From positions 2,857,001-2,921,000 of the forward strand of contig NC_088326.1 in the NCBI RefSeq assembly GCF_910592395.1: 64,000 bases of DNA. The letters are read 5' to 3'. The notes under the pieces are model-generated. The model was not told the DNA's origin and searched no databases. It saw only the letters and a program-made list of their open reading frames with translations. The stretch comes from Lineus longissimus (Eukaryota; Nemertea; Pilidiophora; Heteronemertea; Lineidae). Of this stretch, positions 34,701-49,144 are shown piece by piece. The position numbers and the translations under genes are program-made. Position 1 is the stretch's first letter. The number at the start of each line of letters is the position of its first letter.

Positions 34701-35826
34701 CCGCAATACGGCTATCAACCGCCAGCGACGAAAACACTGCCGGCGTATTCCATGCCGAATGTTTCCACGCAACAAATGCCGTCATCCAATCAGGTAAGAA
34801 GAAAACTTCATGATGCATAGTATTCTTTTCTTTTGAACAATTAGAAGCCGACGTGGAGATGAATGATTTGAAATCAATTCTGACAGTAATTCTACCATCC
34901 ATCAGAAAGACGAGAGAATTTCCAAGGCCGGCTGGTCTTGTCAATAGGTTCTGACAGTTGTTAACTTGACAACAAGCGCTGCAATCCTTTCCTATAATGA
35001 TAACACTTTGCATAAATATTATAATTAATCAGTGGATATAACCTCAAAAATACATGTATCGATATAAAGCATTCATGATTGGTTGAATGATTCATTTTAT
35101 GGATTTTCTTCGTTTTCCCCTTCAGGCGATGTACAATGGACAACCCCAGGCCCAGTATTTGCCACAGGGGGCTAACGGTCCCCCAATGAGCCAAGGCTAT
35201 GATGTCCCGAATCAACAGTTCCAGGGCCAGACGGCAGCAATGTCTCAACAGGACCAGGTGCCAGCGCTACAAGCCCCGACGACTCTGCACCAGCCACATA
35301 GCTTCTCCCAAACTCAACAGAATCAAACGCAATATAATAGGTGAGCCCTTGGGCCTGATCCATATGCTGTAATGGATTTCAGTTCCCAAAACTGCCCAGC
35401 TGCCCCTTGGCGAGGGAGGCATTTTGACCCAAAAAATGTGCTTTACCATTGGACTGACAAGTAGTGTCTTTCTGTAGAGAGGTATCCTGATTAGAGAGGT
35501 CAAATTCAATGGAGACAACGAATGTGGACCAAGACCATAGGGAGGATGTCCTTATTAGAGAGGTGTCCGCTAAAGGAGGTTCCACTGTCTTGTTCAAGTA
35601 TTCTGTTTGTTATGCTTAGATATGCCTTTCTTTCATCTCCAGCATGCCGCCTCAAAGTACGAGTAATTCAGTCGCAAGCCACATCCAGGGTCCACCGTCA
35701 TTGCACTATCAACCCCCGAGCGTAGATCCCTCACAGTTACCACCACAGCCAGACATGCAACACGCGTACCAGCAGATGAACCACCAGCAGATGTTTCAGC
35801 AGTCGCAACAACAGCCACTGTTATAA
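28714..35826 (+). CDS. STAM: STAM, signal transducing adapter molecule (ESCRT-0 subunit)
   Basis: Partner of HRS in the ESCRT-0 complex that sorts ubiquitinated receptors at early endosomes. Thirteen exons: 28714-28756, 29495-29579, 30263-30338, 30512-30607, 30893-30975, 31537-31600, 32613-32810, 33156-33336, 33608-33693, 34112-34202, 34561-34793, 35126-35340, 35643-35826. Total 544 aa (human 540). VHS domain about residues 12-145 ([19 protein letters not shown]). UIM about 168-184 ([15 protein letters not shown]). SH3 about 216-275 ([32 protein letters not shown]). GAT/coiled-coil core about 276-390 ([16 protein letters not shown]). Gln/Pro-rich C-terminus to QQPLL. MPLF at the start and the key SH3 and UIM residues are intact. 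Confidence 0.97.
31265..31393 (+). repeat. 22-bp minisatellite in STAM intron 5
   Basis: About six almost perfect copies of ACTGGACTCCGGTGGAAACGTT between exons 5 and 6. Confidence 0.95.
32067..32210 (+). mobile_element. MITE family D, copy 1
   Basis: About 144 bp with inverted ends (AGGCCAGGTCAACATAAGATTCAC and complement of AGGCCACATTAGATTCACG) and inner ACATGAGGGTGAAAAGTGAC. In STAM intron 6. Second copy 38005-38127. Confidence 0.65.
33764..33908 (+). mobile_element. 5S-rRNA-like SINE, third copy
   Basis: Single truncated unit (about 145 bp) in STAM intron 9, same strand, closely matching the units at 6144 and 6410 and ending at the same place as the second unit (GTACAATA). A short direct repeat ATGTCT flanks it. 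Confidence 0.65.
35451..35588 (+). mobile_element. Dispersed repeat family C copy in STAM last intron
   Basis: Begins with ggactgacaagtagtgtc and ends GGAGGTTCCACTGT, in the intron between exons 12 and 13. Other degraded copies lie at about 32,840-33,105, 41,440-41,640, 42,291-42,430 and 46,150-46,255. Confidence 0.6.
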
Positions 35827-37442
35827 GACCGGACACATTAACCCTTTAGGGCCTGAACGCATTGGAGAAAATTCAAAAATTTGGCTCGACAGCGACAGAC
35901 GTTGAAATGAGTGTACCGATAGATAGCTTGTCATAGGTTCCTGTAGGTCCCTTGGTCACTATTGAGCTTGAGGCAGAAAAATTTAGGAATTTTCCTATGA
36001 AGTGTTCAGGTTAACTCTGATCATCAAAGGTTTGTCTTGATTCTTCTGAGTTAATCAGACTAGCCTTTTCAAGCCTTCAAATGATAAGGACTCGGTACGT
36101 ATTTGATGAAACTTAAGCAAGGAATTGATTGAAATGTAGATAAATAGATCTGCTAATTTTAGATGTGCTCTCCGGAGTTGATAATCTTGTTTGTAAAAAT
36201 GTGATCATGAACAATTTGCTTGATGAATGATAAATTGTATCGGCAGTTTATAAGCAGCACTGGGTAAGATCGTAACAGAAGTATGTTAGAGACAGTACTG
36301 ATCTGGCCTATCACCCTTAGCATCCACACGAGCACCAAGCTTAAAGGTTGACACTGTTGAATATGTAACCTGTGCTCGGTGCACGGAGATCAGCGCAGTG
36401 GGGTTTATGAATGTCCGATCAGGTACGCAGTGCAGCTGCCGGCAGATCTGCAGGTATAGGCCAGATGTATACCACCTCTAATGCACTGCAGTTGATGAGA
36501 CTGCAGAAAGCACCTGAATTTCTGTCGCTGTGTTTGTTTATTGATTTGACAGTCTGTGTAGCTGTTTGGGTAAAGAATGTTTGTATATACTAATGCACGC
36601 TCTTGATGCCTGGCTTATAATTGGGCTATACTTTGTAGTACTAGGTTTATACATCAGTTGGTTACTTGTTAACCTGTTGCACTGAGGTTATAGGACTAGT
36701 CAAGTCACAGGTGCGTGAATGCCTGCTCGACCACTGTTATAACGTCATGAGAGACATCAACATGTATATATAGAAACTCTGTAACACAAAGGCTGTGCTT
36801 TACTTGGTTCAGGTTCTGTGTAATCATGCTTATACAGGTTCTTTCCTCTTCTGCATGTTTTCTTTGAATTGTGTGCTACACGTATAGTCGGCCCAGAACA
36901 TGTGTAAGTTATTTATTTGTGGTGTCCATGATGTTCTGGGAAGGTTTATCGCAATGTGATTTAAAAAATGGGGCCATACTTTAAGTATGTACGCATAATT
37001 TTCCTGCTCCCACCCGCAGTGAGTGTGTAAACGCTTGACAGTAAACCCCCTCTGATCTTTAGAATAGTGATCAGCTGTGTGTGAACGAAAGGTTTGTAAA
37101 TTCTGTGCTTTTCGATGACAATCCCGTGATCAGGAGGGTTGAAATGAGAGTCTGACTACCTATAGTGGACCATAGTACTGTGAAATAAGCATGATATCAA
37201 ATCTTTCTCGGCCCCAACCCCCGATGGCGTTAGTAGGCAAATAGGCAAATGTTTGTTTACCTGTTTTTAAGCCCCTTGCTCCCTCTTATGCACTCATACT
37301 TGAAGTATTGCCAAAACTACAATTTGTGAAATGTATACTCATAGTGGAGAGAGAAGAGATTTATTTCATATTCATCACACAACGTTGGGGGGGGGGGATG
37401 GACTTTGACATGAATTTAGGTAGCAGAACCCATGGTCCAACT

Positions 37443-37601
37443 ACAGTAAAACCTCTCTATTAAGGACACCCTTGGGAATGACAAATGCTGGCCTTGATTA
37501 AGAGGTGCCTTGATCACAAATCACCTTGGTCAAATTCAATGGAAATGACTGTAGTGGTACCACATGTTGTGTGTTCTTGATAGAGAGGTGTCCGCTATTG
37601 G
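37443..37601 (+). mobile_element. Dispersed repeat family C copy
   Basis: Starts ACAGTAAAACCTCTCTATTA; includes CAAATTCAATGGAAATGAC and TTGATAGAGAGGTGTCCGC. Confidence 0.6.
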
Positions 37602-38004
37602 GGACTATTAACACAGGGGAGGCCCAAGTCTGGGTTATGAGGCCTGAATGATGATGATGAGTGATACGAATGTGGATTTTGAGATGAAATGTACACATCA
37701 GTATAACATAGTTATGGATTTCATTTGAATGTAACTTCTGTACTTGTGTGTCGGAAGATGTACATACATTAAGCTTCATCACAAGGACATTGCAATGTTT
37801 GTATACATTTTGTATATTGATCAAACCCATCTGTATTATATTTCTGCTTTCGTCAAATCTTCTATAAAGGTTTAGGGGCTGCCTATAGAATTGCATGTAC
37901 ACATTGCTATCTGCACTGAGGATAAAGTAACATTAAGGACGATTTTTCTTGGAAAGCCCAGATTCTGGGTTTATCCAGTGTGCGGTTTTAACTTAAGGAG
38001 ATAT

Positions 38005-38127
38005 TAGGCCGGATTTACATAGGATTCACGTTGTCACTTGTCGTGTTTCACGTGTCACGAGTTAATTGACTTCAGCTTGAAAATACCACGTGAGGGTGAA
38101 AAGTGACTCGTGAATCGTAGGTGGCCT
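38005..38127 (+). mobile_element. MITE family D, copy 2
   Basis: Same ends and same GAGGGTGAAAAGTGAC core as 32067-32210. Confidence 0.6.
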
Positions 38128-39369
38128 GCTCTTTGGAAACGACCTGTTACCTCAATGGGTGATATGAATAAAGACTAGCAAATGCTTTTATCTAAAACTC
38201 CATGTACATTTACACTGGGCCTTTCTGTACAAAACTGAAGTAAAAGCAATTGCTATACTTTATTCATATCACCCTTTATGTCATTCATTCATAATGAACA
38301 GTGGCGCAGTGCATGTGAAAACGTGAACTCTATAATCGCAACCTAATCTACCGCAATGGGCAATGACAAATAATGAGCCAGAAATCGAGAAAAATGAACT
38401 AAAAGCTCGACACTGGTGTAGTAGTGTGTGATGCACTGAAAGCTCGATGTGGATTTGTCACACACTGGGAAGAAGGGATTGTATATTAGAGAGCTGTACA
38501 TGTTCACGCCAAATGTTGGTTTCATTATATTAGAATATTTATGTCTCGTGTACAAAACATTCTCAATAAATACAAAGCTAAGTTGAAAAAACGTTTTCCA
38601 TTTTATATGTTTGCAGTAAAGCAAGGACCTCCAAACGGTGAGTTGTCCCCGACCCCCTTGAAACTCCCTGACACGACCTTGCCATTGAGATACAACGGCA
38701 TACAGTACAGGTGTACCTAGATAGTGGAGTTTCATGGATATTGCCAGATCAAGCTGTGCCGATGTACAGCATTTCGCACTTGTAAAAAACTGTGCGCTAT
38801 TTCACTAAATCGTACCAATTGTCAACTGGTTATACACCAATTGGCAGAGAAAATTGGGAATTCCTCCTGAAATCAACGAGGACATCTGAGGATGTGCACT
38901 TTTTTGTGCAAGCCTTTGTCAGAAGTGACACAGAAATGAGAGTGTGATCAGGATCTCAGACAAGATGGTAGGTAGTCAAATGGGCAAGTGTCCAGGCAAA
39001 AGAGCTTGTTTTGGCAATAATTCGCTGCTTTGGGATCCATGCTTAACTGGTTTAATGAAATGGTTTAGATTTCATTTGAAGATGAAGCAAGTCATCAATA
39101 TTCATGGTGTGGAGCAAGGCTGAGAGTGTCCAATCCCCCTTGTCTTCCTTGCTAGTGAAGTAGACATATACATGGACGACATCAGACAAGGGGTTGGCTT
39201 TAAGAGGACTCTGTTCGTAGGGCAGCTATCACATTGTCCTCTTGGGAGGGCGCTCTGCTAGTCACACTTCTGACTCTGGTTTGCCTTGTTTGCAGAGTCC
39301 TGTTAAATATTCATGAGGCAAGACTTCATTTGGGGGACATTCCACGTAACGTTATCTGTGCTGTGTGGT

Positions 39370-40510
39370 GATCAGGAGATTCACTGAGGCAAATGGTAGA
39401 CTTCACTTGATGGCGGTGTTCCCATTGTCTACATATGACTTTGTCATGTGTGATTGAGGACGCACAGTCCGTGAAGGTGTCAGTCAAGTGCGGAGTGCCA
39501 CAGGGTTCAGTGTTGGGCCCTGTTCTTTTTATAATCTACACACTCCCGCTCGGGGACGTCATGCGCTATGCAAATGTCCCTTACCAGCTTTATGCTGATG
39601 ATAATCAGTTGATCGAATCTTTTAGCTGCGGTGACAAAGCTCAGTGCACAGCAATGGTATCCAAAACAGAGGATTGCATAGGCAACATCCAAACCTGGTT
39701 GACCGAGAACAAGCTTGCTCTCAATGCGCCCAAAACGGACTTAACAAACTTTGTTTCTACCAAGAGGTGTGGTTCAATTTCGGGAATCACAGCTGATGGC
39801 ATATGGATTGAATGTTCTGAGTGTATAAAAGACCTAGGCGCGTGGCTTGACAAAAACATGAATATGCAGACGCACATTAAGCTAACATGCAAAGCGGCCT
39901 ACGGGAGCCTTTACAAAATTGGCCGAATCAGGAAATGTCTCGATCAAACTGGCACCGCGAGGCTAGTCCATGCGTTTGTGACGTCACGGTTGGATACCAA
40001 CAACGGGCTCCTTTATGGCCTGCCCGAAAATACACTCGCACCCTTACAGCGTGTTCAAAACTCCGCAGCGAGGCTTGTCACTCGAACAAGGAAATTCGAC
40101 CACATTACACCTGTTCTTATAGACTTACACTGGCTTCCCATCAGGTCGCAAATTGAGTATAAGATTCTACTCACAGTCTATAAGTCGGTAAATGGACTAG
40201 GTCCTGTGTACCTAAAATAACTTTTAACTGCGACCCCCCAAAGAAGGATCACCAGAGCATCCTCTGGGTTTAATCTGCTAGAAGCAAGAAGGACAAAACC
40301 TAGGTACGGTGACCGCCGTTTTTCCAGCTGCGGGCCGTGCCTATGGAATAAACTGCCACCAGCCCTCAGGGCAGAGACAAGCATTGAACAGTTCAAGAGT
40401 CAGTTAAAAACGCTACTTTTTCGGCAAGTGGAGAGGGGCGCTTTGAGTGTGGTTTAACCGCGGAAAGGCGCGATACAAATGACATTTATCATTTATCATG
40501 TACAGTAAGA
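39370..40510 (+). mobile_element. 5'-truncated LINE (CR1/L2-like) fragment
   Basis: Covers the C-terminal part of a reverse transcriptase and the element 3' end. The 3' end is a short repeated tail (ATTTATC ATTTATC at about 40,483-40,499), typical of CR1/L2-like elements. 5' boundary approximate; no target duplication was found. Confidence 0.75.
39435..40457 (+). pseudogene. Reverse transcriptase fragment with in-frame stop
   Basis: Reads GVPQGSVLGPVLFIIYTLPL (RT fingers/palm), the catalytic QLYADDNQLI, then LQRVQNSAARLVT and DLHWLPIRSQIEYKILL, characteristic of CR1/L2-type LINEs. The upstream fingers and the endonuclease are missing. A TAA at 40218-40220 interrupts the frame; the same frame then runs about 78 codons through LWNKLPPALRAE and FKSQLKTLLF to TAA 40455-40457. 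A dead copy. Confidence 0.85.
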
Positions 40511-40640
40511 TGGTATCTTCCACTTCTTACATGTAGATGCACACAGTTTGTAGTTTGAGAGCATCCAATTCAACTGTCCCAATAAAGGCATTTCCCAATG
40601 CTTTTCATCTTTATGGCCACGCATGTACCTGCCAACTGAC

Positions 40641-40783
40641 TGGAGAAGTCTTCAATGACTTCAGCTGACTGGAGAAGTCTTCAATGACTTCAGCTGACGG
40701 GAGACATCTTCAATGACTACAGCTTACTGGAGAAGTCTTCAATAACTTCAGCTGACGGGAGACATCGTCAATGATTTCAGCTG
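40641..40783 (+). repeat. 29-bp minisatellite, about five copies
   Basis: Unit CAGCTGACTGGAGAAGTCTT plus caatgactt repeats every 29 bp (ggagaagtc or ggagacatc at 40642, 40671, 40700, 40729, 40758) with substitutions. Confidence 0.85.
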
Positions 40784-41259
40784 GACAATTCAATTGTAGT
40801 TAACAAATCAACCAAATACAGTGTTATATAATTTTTTTGTGTGTAATTTATTTACAAAGAGGTACAGAATTCACATTTATCACATGCATCTTCATGAAAA
40901 CATACATGTACATGTAGACCCCATTTTGAATGAAATGCTCCAACTTTACTCCAATGGTAAAGTTGTCTGCAAACCCAACCTTTTGTATCTTGATTGTGCC
41001 AATTACAACTGGTTCCCAAAGCCTGGTACATTCAAATACAAGGTAGACACAGGCTTAACTCTGTCCAAAAGTGAACTGTTGTTGCTGTAGTTTAAAAGTT
41101 GTATCACTTTAGCCAGTGTACTAGCTTGGACACTTAAAATCCCATCACTGCCCAGTGAAATATCCTCTCAAAGTCATTCTAGATAGTCAGCACATCTTCA
41201 AATGAGGAGCCCGAGACATTCGTTTCAACACAGCATATAAACTAAGTAACAAGTTCAGT

Positions 41260-44074
<2,815 letters not shown>

Positions 44075-45003
44075 GACCTGTAAGTAAGAGGAGAGAAATA
44101 ACTTACAATACATTCCCTGTCACTCAGACTTGGTGGCATTATGGACGATTTTGACAAAGACAAGTCACAACCCAGGGCAGAGCCCAAACAAAGAAGTTTG
44201 TAATTGTTTGGGCACTGCCACTGACCAGTCGGTCAGTGCCAGCATTTCACCTTGAGAACAAAGGGTCACATTGGCCATGTTGGCACATGACATGTCATTG
44301 TCCGAGCGAAGGACTTCTGATGTCTTCTATGTGTGCATATTATTAATTATTTTGTTCGCTGGTTCGTCTTTGGTGTAATGTAATGCAGTGGTCCATTCTG
44401 CATCCAGTACATCGGCCGATAGGTGAGAGTGAGACCGATGGGCGATGACCAATGCTGAATGGCGATGTACAAATGTTATGAATCTGACGTTGCAAAGTAA
44501 GATAGTTGGAGCTGTCACAGCACTGATGACGGATGATGATGATCGTGACGACTGATGATTCTGATGACGATGAATCGACAAATTTGAGGACTTTCAGGTT
44601 TTCACGCAATGTTTATCACAATAAAACCACACTGATTTGACCATATACGAGGGTAAAATGATAATATTAGGTGATTAATATCAAACGGATATCAGTAAAT
44701 CAATCGATCAACTCACAAAATTATGTCTTTATCGTGGAAAAGTAGATTTTAATTCAGGTAAAAATTCGAGCACCGGCTTTTATCTACGGAAGCCACTTGC
44801 ATTGTGGGTAAAATGAGGATGCTTGTGTAAACGACAACAATTCAATATATAAAAAAGCAATCTAATGCTAGAATTTTGTACATAAGTACATTGAAAAAAC
44901 TTCACACAATTTCAAAAAACTAACTTTGTAGACAGAAGGTCTCTTTTTACTCCAGTAGCTGAAGTTTGTATACAGGGCCTACTTGCTGTAAGCGACAAAT
45001 AAA
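44075..45003. promoter_or_regulatory. Divergent promoter region of PSMD14 and CMC1
   Basis: 930-bp gap between two head-to-head start codons. No TATA box evident on either side. The CMC1-proximal half is A+T-rich. The PSMD14 side probably contains a 5' UTR intron (acceptor directly before its ATG). Confidence 0.5.
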
Positions 45004-46508
45004 ATGGCAGCGCAAGGGCAAAACGAGAATGTTACCGACAAAACAGGGAAAAATGACGAAAATTTCCATGAACATCATGACGATTGGCAGGTTTTATCGG
45101 GCACATTAGGAGGGGGACCACTTGGTTTTGGTAAGATGTCATAAATGAGGGCAGTTAGCAGAATGCAGCTTCAATAAGTGTAGATTCCGGAGGTGGTCCG
45201 GTCGTTTAGTTCTATAGGTGCTCGGCAGGTGGCGCAAAAAGCCGTATCGGTAGAGCAATTTCTAGTTCACATCAAGACAACGCAAATGGCTGAAGCCTTG
45301 AGACGCTGTCATTAATCTAAATACAGTAGAACCTCTCTATTAAGCACACCCTCAGGACCGACAAGTGCTGTCCTTCATTAAGAGGTGAACTCTGATGAGA
45401 GAGGTCAAATTGAATGGAAACAACCAATTTGAGACCAAAACTAGTCTCCTATAGAGAAGATTTCTCTTAGGGAGGTTCCACTGTGATTAATACAATCTTC
45501 TAGTTTCTCTCTTATTTGCAGGAGATCCAAATGACAGATCTTTGCGAAGAGTTGAGGAAGAAGTTATGATCCCTAAGATCATGAAGTCAAAAGCTCACAA
45601 GGAACATTGTCTGGACCTAGTCAAAGGTAGGCCTACTTCTAAGGAACTGAATTAGTTGTGAATCAAAGAGTACCTCTTCTTCTGCATTATTGATCTTTGA
45701 TGGACAGTCCTGTTCTGGTGACGAATGCTGTCATCTGTTGTTAAATTGTCCTGGTTACCATAAAGCAGATTGTGGATGAAGGTTCCAGATTGATAGAACT
45801 CTTCCCTTAGGGCGGTTGGTTCTGAGCATTTTGTCAGGATGTGTTTATCCTAGAGTTTGTCCTCATGAAATGATAATTGTCCTATCCGAGGCTTCTGCTT
45901 CTGCTGTGACTTTGTCCTCATGGAACTGATTTGCTTGTGACTTTGTCTTCATTATTATACTGAGTAAGGATGATATTTTTTACTTACAGCCTTCAACCAA
46001 TGTGGAAAAGAACAGGGGTTGCTATTACCTTTCTTTTGCCGGAAATCAGCTAAAGCCATGAATAACTGTTTATCGGAATGGTGAGTTGTCATTGCAGGTA
46101 TTACAAACATGTTGGCAGCTGTCATTCAGTAGAACATTAGTTTACTGGACTGATTTTGGTCCCAAATTTGTCACTTTAAATCACTTTCACCTCTGTTAGC
46201 GAGACACCTCTCATATAGGACAGTTTGTCCTTATTAGAGGAGTTCTAGTGTATTCTACGAAAACCCCAGTCTTATAGTCTTTGATTGGACAAAATGTATC
46301 TGTAGTAGTCGTATGTTATTGTGCTGTCCCTATAAAATGTATCATACAACCCATCATACATGTACATTTGTACATTCATGTTAGTTTGTTTCTTTCTTTC
46401 AGGTATGACAATAAAGAATTCAGAGATGAATGCACAGAGATTTATCTTCGTGAGCGTTCAGAGTACAGGCGAACAGGCATCAGGAAAAAGGCCAAGAAGG
46501 GATTCTGA
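45004..46508 (+). CDS. CMC1: CMC1, COX assembly mitochondrial protein (twin CX9C)
   Basis: Intermembrane-space protein involved in cytochrome c oxidase (COX1) assembly. Exons 45004-45130, 45522-45626, 45990-46080, 46403-46508, giving 142 aa, longer than mammalian CMC1 (106) because of a hydrophilic N-terminal extension. The CHCH domain has two CX9C helices: Cys72-Cys82 (CLDLVKAFNQC) and Cys94-Cys104 (CRKSAKAMNNC). Family signature VMIPKIMKSKAHKEHC precedes them. C-terminus is Lys/Arg-rich (RRTGIRKKAKKGF). Poly(A) signal AATAAA at 46775. Confidence 0.94.
45323..45484 (+). mobile_element. Dispersed repeat family C, best-preserved copy
   Basis: Complete copy in CMC1 intron 1 from ACAGTAGAACCTCTCTATTA to GGGAGGTTCCACTGT, with middle CAAATTGAATGGAAACAACC. 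Ends are imperfect inverted repeats, consistent with a MITE. Confidence 0.7.
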
Positions 46509-49144
46509 GTGCATTGATGAGGACTCTTTGAAGGTTGCACTTGGTCTTTCATTTGACAAACGGTTGCTCATTTGAGATACCGTCTGTCAATCGAGAGACT
46601 GTCTTTCGAGAGCCTGTCCCAACCTGTGTACTTAGTACATGCAAAGCAAGATGTGCTTGTGATGAAATTGATGAACGAACATCCAATATGCTCTCCCGAA
46701 ATGTAGACATTTCTGTCAAATCAGCACAATACCTTTACTTCCATGGAAATTAATGACAGAATTTCATGCCTTGTAATAAAATTTTATTTGACGAGTTTCG
46801 TCAAAAAACGAGATATATATATTCGTTTTTGCCTTTTAACAAGATGTGGCTTCAAAGTTGGGAATTTAACTGGAAGTGCACCGGAAGATTTTGGACATCT
46901 TTGAGTGTTGTAGAGGCATATCGTGTTTTGGGATGAAACTTTTCATATGGTTTTGCCCGCTCAGATCGGAAGATTTCTATTTGAAGATGTACTGTAAATT
47001 GTAAATAGAGAAGGATTTCCAGAACAGTATTGTTGTTATGTTTTCTTTCTTTCTAGTGATTCTGCTGAGTAGATTTGGTACTGGAAAATTTTCATAGTAT
47101 TTTCATTGCCCTTGGTCCCCAGTCAGGCAATTTTGGTGTGATTGAACGTTTGTGGGGTATGGCCATGGGTGGTGTCGAAGGTGGTGCCCCCTATTGGTCA
47201 CAAATCAAGCAGTAATGTCTGGTCCACCACAGCAGAGACAGTGCCACAGCCTGTTTACCACTGCGGAGACTATGTCACAGCCAGGGCTGTCCACCATGGC
47301 CACATCCGAGACAACAGCATCAAAGTTTGTCAGAGACTATGTCTGTACATTATTAGAGACAATGTCAGCACGTTTAAGAAAGAAAATTACAACCAGTCAA
47401 CCTCATAGGAGACCATGCTGCCGCAGTCTGTCCATCACATTAGAGCCAACTCTCCGCCGTGCACGCCGGAGACCATTCCTCATCACGTCGACCGCCGGGA
47501 TCGAGAGAGATCGTTACACTCGTGCACCGTTCACACGGCAGAAATAATGTTATACAGCCGCCCAACACTGGTGTCAGTATTGTCACAACCTGTCCACCAC
47601 TAAGAGACAACTCTTCGCCACATCGGGGACAGCGCAGAGAGACTATTCACCGCATAAGGGACTGCTGTCACAGCCTGTTCAGCCTGTAAGAGCCATGTTG
47701 CCATTAACTGTCCTTGACCTTCGTTTTTGTATAAATCAGGAATACTACTTTTGAGATGTGCGCATAATGACAAACAATGGACCGTGGAGGAAAGACAAAA
47801 TGCAGATTATACCTGCCTCCACACAGATAATGCCATAGCCTGGGTACAAAGCCTTACAAGACAATGTCACAACCAGTTTGGAGACAATACGGCCAATCAG
47901 TCAGCAATGCTCATCAATGAAGATAAATGTCGAGCCGATGTATACCACCACACTGAAGTCCGTGCTGTACCAGTTCCATTTTTGTCACCATCGGAGACAA
48001 TTCGCCAGCAGCTTCATCAGGGATAGCGGTGGCCCGGACTGTTCTCCATTGATCGAAGTGTATTTGTTTGTAGAATGAGAAAATGCACTATACTTATTTC
48101 CTTTCTTCCAATTAGGCCATTGCCGTGGTTACATATCAAATAATTCTCATCATTGCTGTACTGCATGGAAAAAGATTCCGTGGTGTTCAATTACAATTCA
48201 CTTTCATTCGTCCCAGACTGGCCTTTTGAGGACAAAGTCACAAACAGAATTGAGCCTGAGTGAAGGTTTAATTTGTTGCAAAGCCGCCGACGCTATTTAC
48301 TAGTAATTGTCGTTGCAGGCCGTACCCATGTACCGTAACAGCAGGTCGCTTCAGAGACATTTTGCCCAACACACCATGTTGTCGCGGGACTTCAAATCCC
48401 AATCTCCTAGCCTCGCCATTGATAACGGTTGTCAAGCAAGTGATACTTTCACAGTTTACTAGCGTACATTATGGTCTTTTTCGGTTAAGGAGGCAAATGA
48501 AGCGCAGTCCTCTCATTGGGAGATTGATCAAAACCTTGACCGGCAGAGTCACAACATGATATATGGCATGCGTCGGACCTGATCGCGCATAGAAGACTAA
48601 CAAAAAGCTTTGTTTATTTATTACGATGTTTATTTTACATGCATCTGATGGTGCTAGCCTATCAGTTTTTACAATCTGCGTTTGAACATTGAAGCAAGTT
48701 TAACCAGATCATATGCTACCTCACAGAATAGATCGAAACATATTATTTCGTTCCTATTTTACTATACCTTTCCCCTACATCGCCGATTTACTAGTCGCAC
48801 GAATTCACAAGCCATGAATAAATGCTAGTAGGGTTAATTCAAAGTAAAAAGAGATCATTAATGCTCCAGTACAGAACGTGTGAATTGCAAAACAGAAATT
48901 ACCACAAAAATAAATTTATTTGGACAAGTGCGTGACATGCAACCCAGTTTTATTTCATAACAACTCGTTGGATTACTGTTTCAAGTCATATCTAGTTTAT
49001 TTCAACGACCAGTCTCATGTCACTGTTATGTAACGATTCACTGCATGCATATCTCATCACTGCTCTATTCAATGCTACATCAACTTTCTTTCTGAAATCA
49101 CTACATTAATTCCCATTTTTACATTTGCATGTGACATTAAGTAA
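46509..49144. other. CMC1 3' UTR, then degenerate repeat region
   Basis: Poly(A) signal at 46775. From about 47,200 to 48,000 the words GAGACAATGTCACA, CAGCCTGTCCACCA and variants recur at irregular 30-60-bp spacing, an old decayed tandem array. MITE family A copy 4 is at 48,400. No gene supported. Confidence 0.5.
48400..48525 (+). mobile_element. MITE family A, copy 4
   Basis: 126 bp from CAATCTCC to GGAGATTG; interior aligns with copies 2 and 3 (CCTCGCCATT, ACTAGCGTACAT, CCTCTCATTGG). 9-bp flanks ttcaaatcc and atcaaaacc match at 7 of 9 positions. Confidence 0.72.

Larger units (their letters stand above)
35827..39360. other. Probable STAM 3' UTR then intergenic DNA
   Basis: No convincing coding frame. 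Contains a family C repeat (37443-37601), a MITE family D copy (38005-38127), and an inverted repeat GGGTGATATGAATAAAG (38155-38172) mirrored near 38258-38274. Candidate poly(A) signals AATAAA at 38167 and about 38563. The true STAM transcript end is undecided. Confidence 0.5.

Noticed and set aside
39641..39892. Minus-strand frame inside the LINE
   Set aside because: Shadow of the reverse transcriptase coding strand.
44343..44609. Minus-strand 84-88-aa frames upstream of PSMD14
   Set aside because: Lie in the divergent promoter/5' UTR region, low complexity (Ser from TGATGA runs), no homology.
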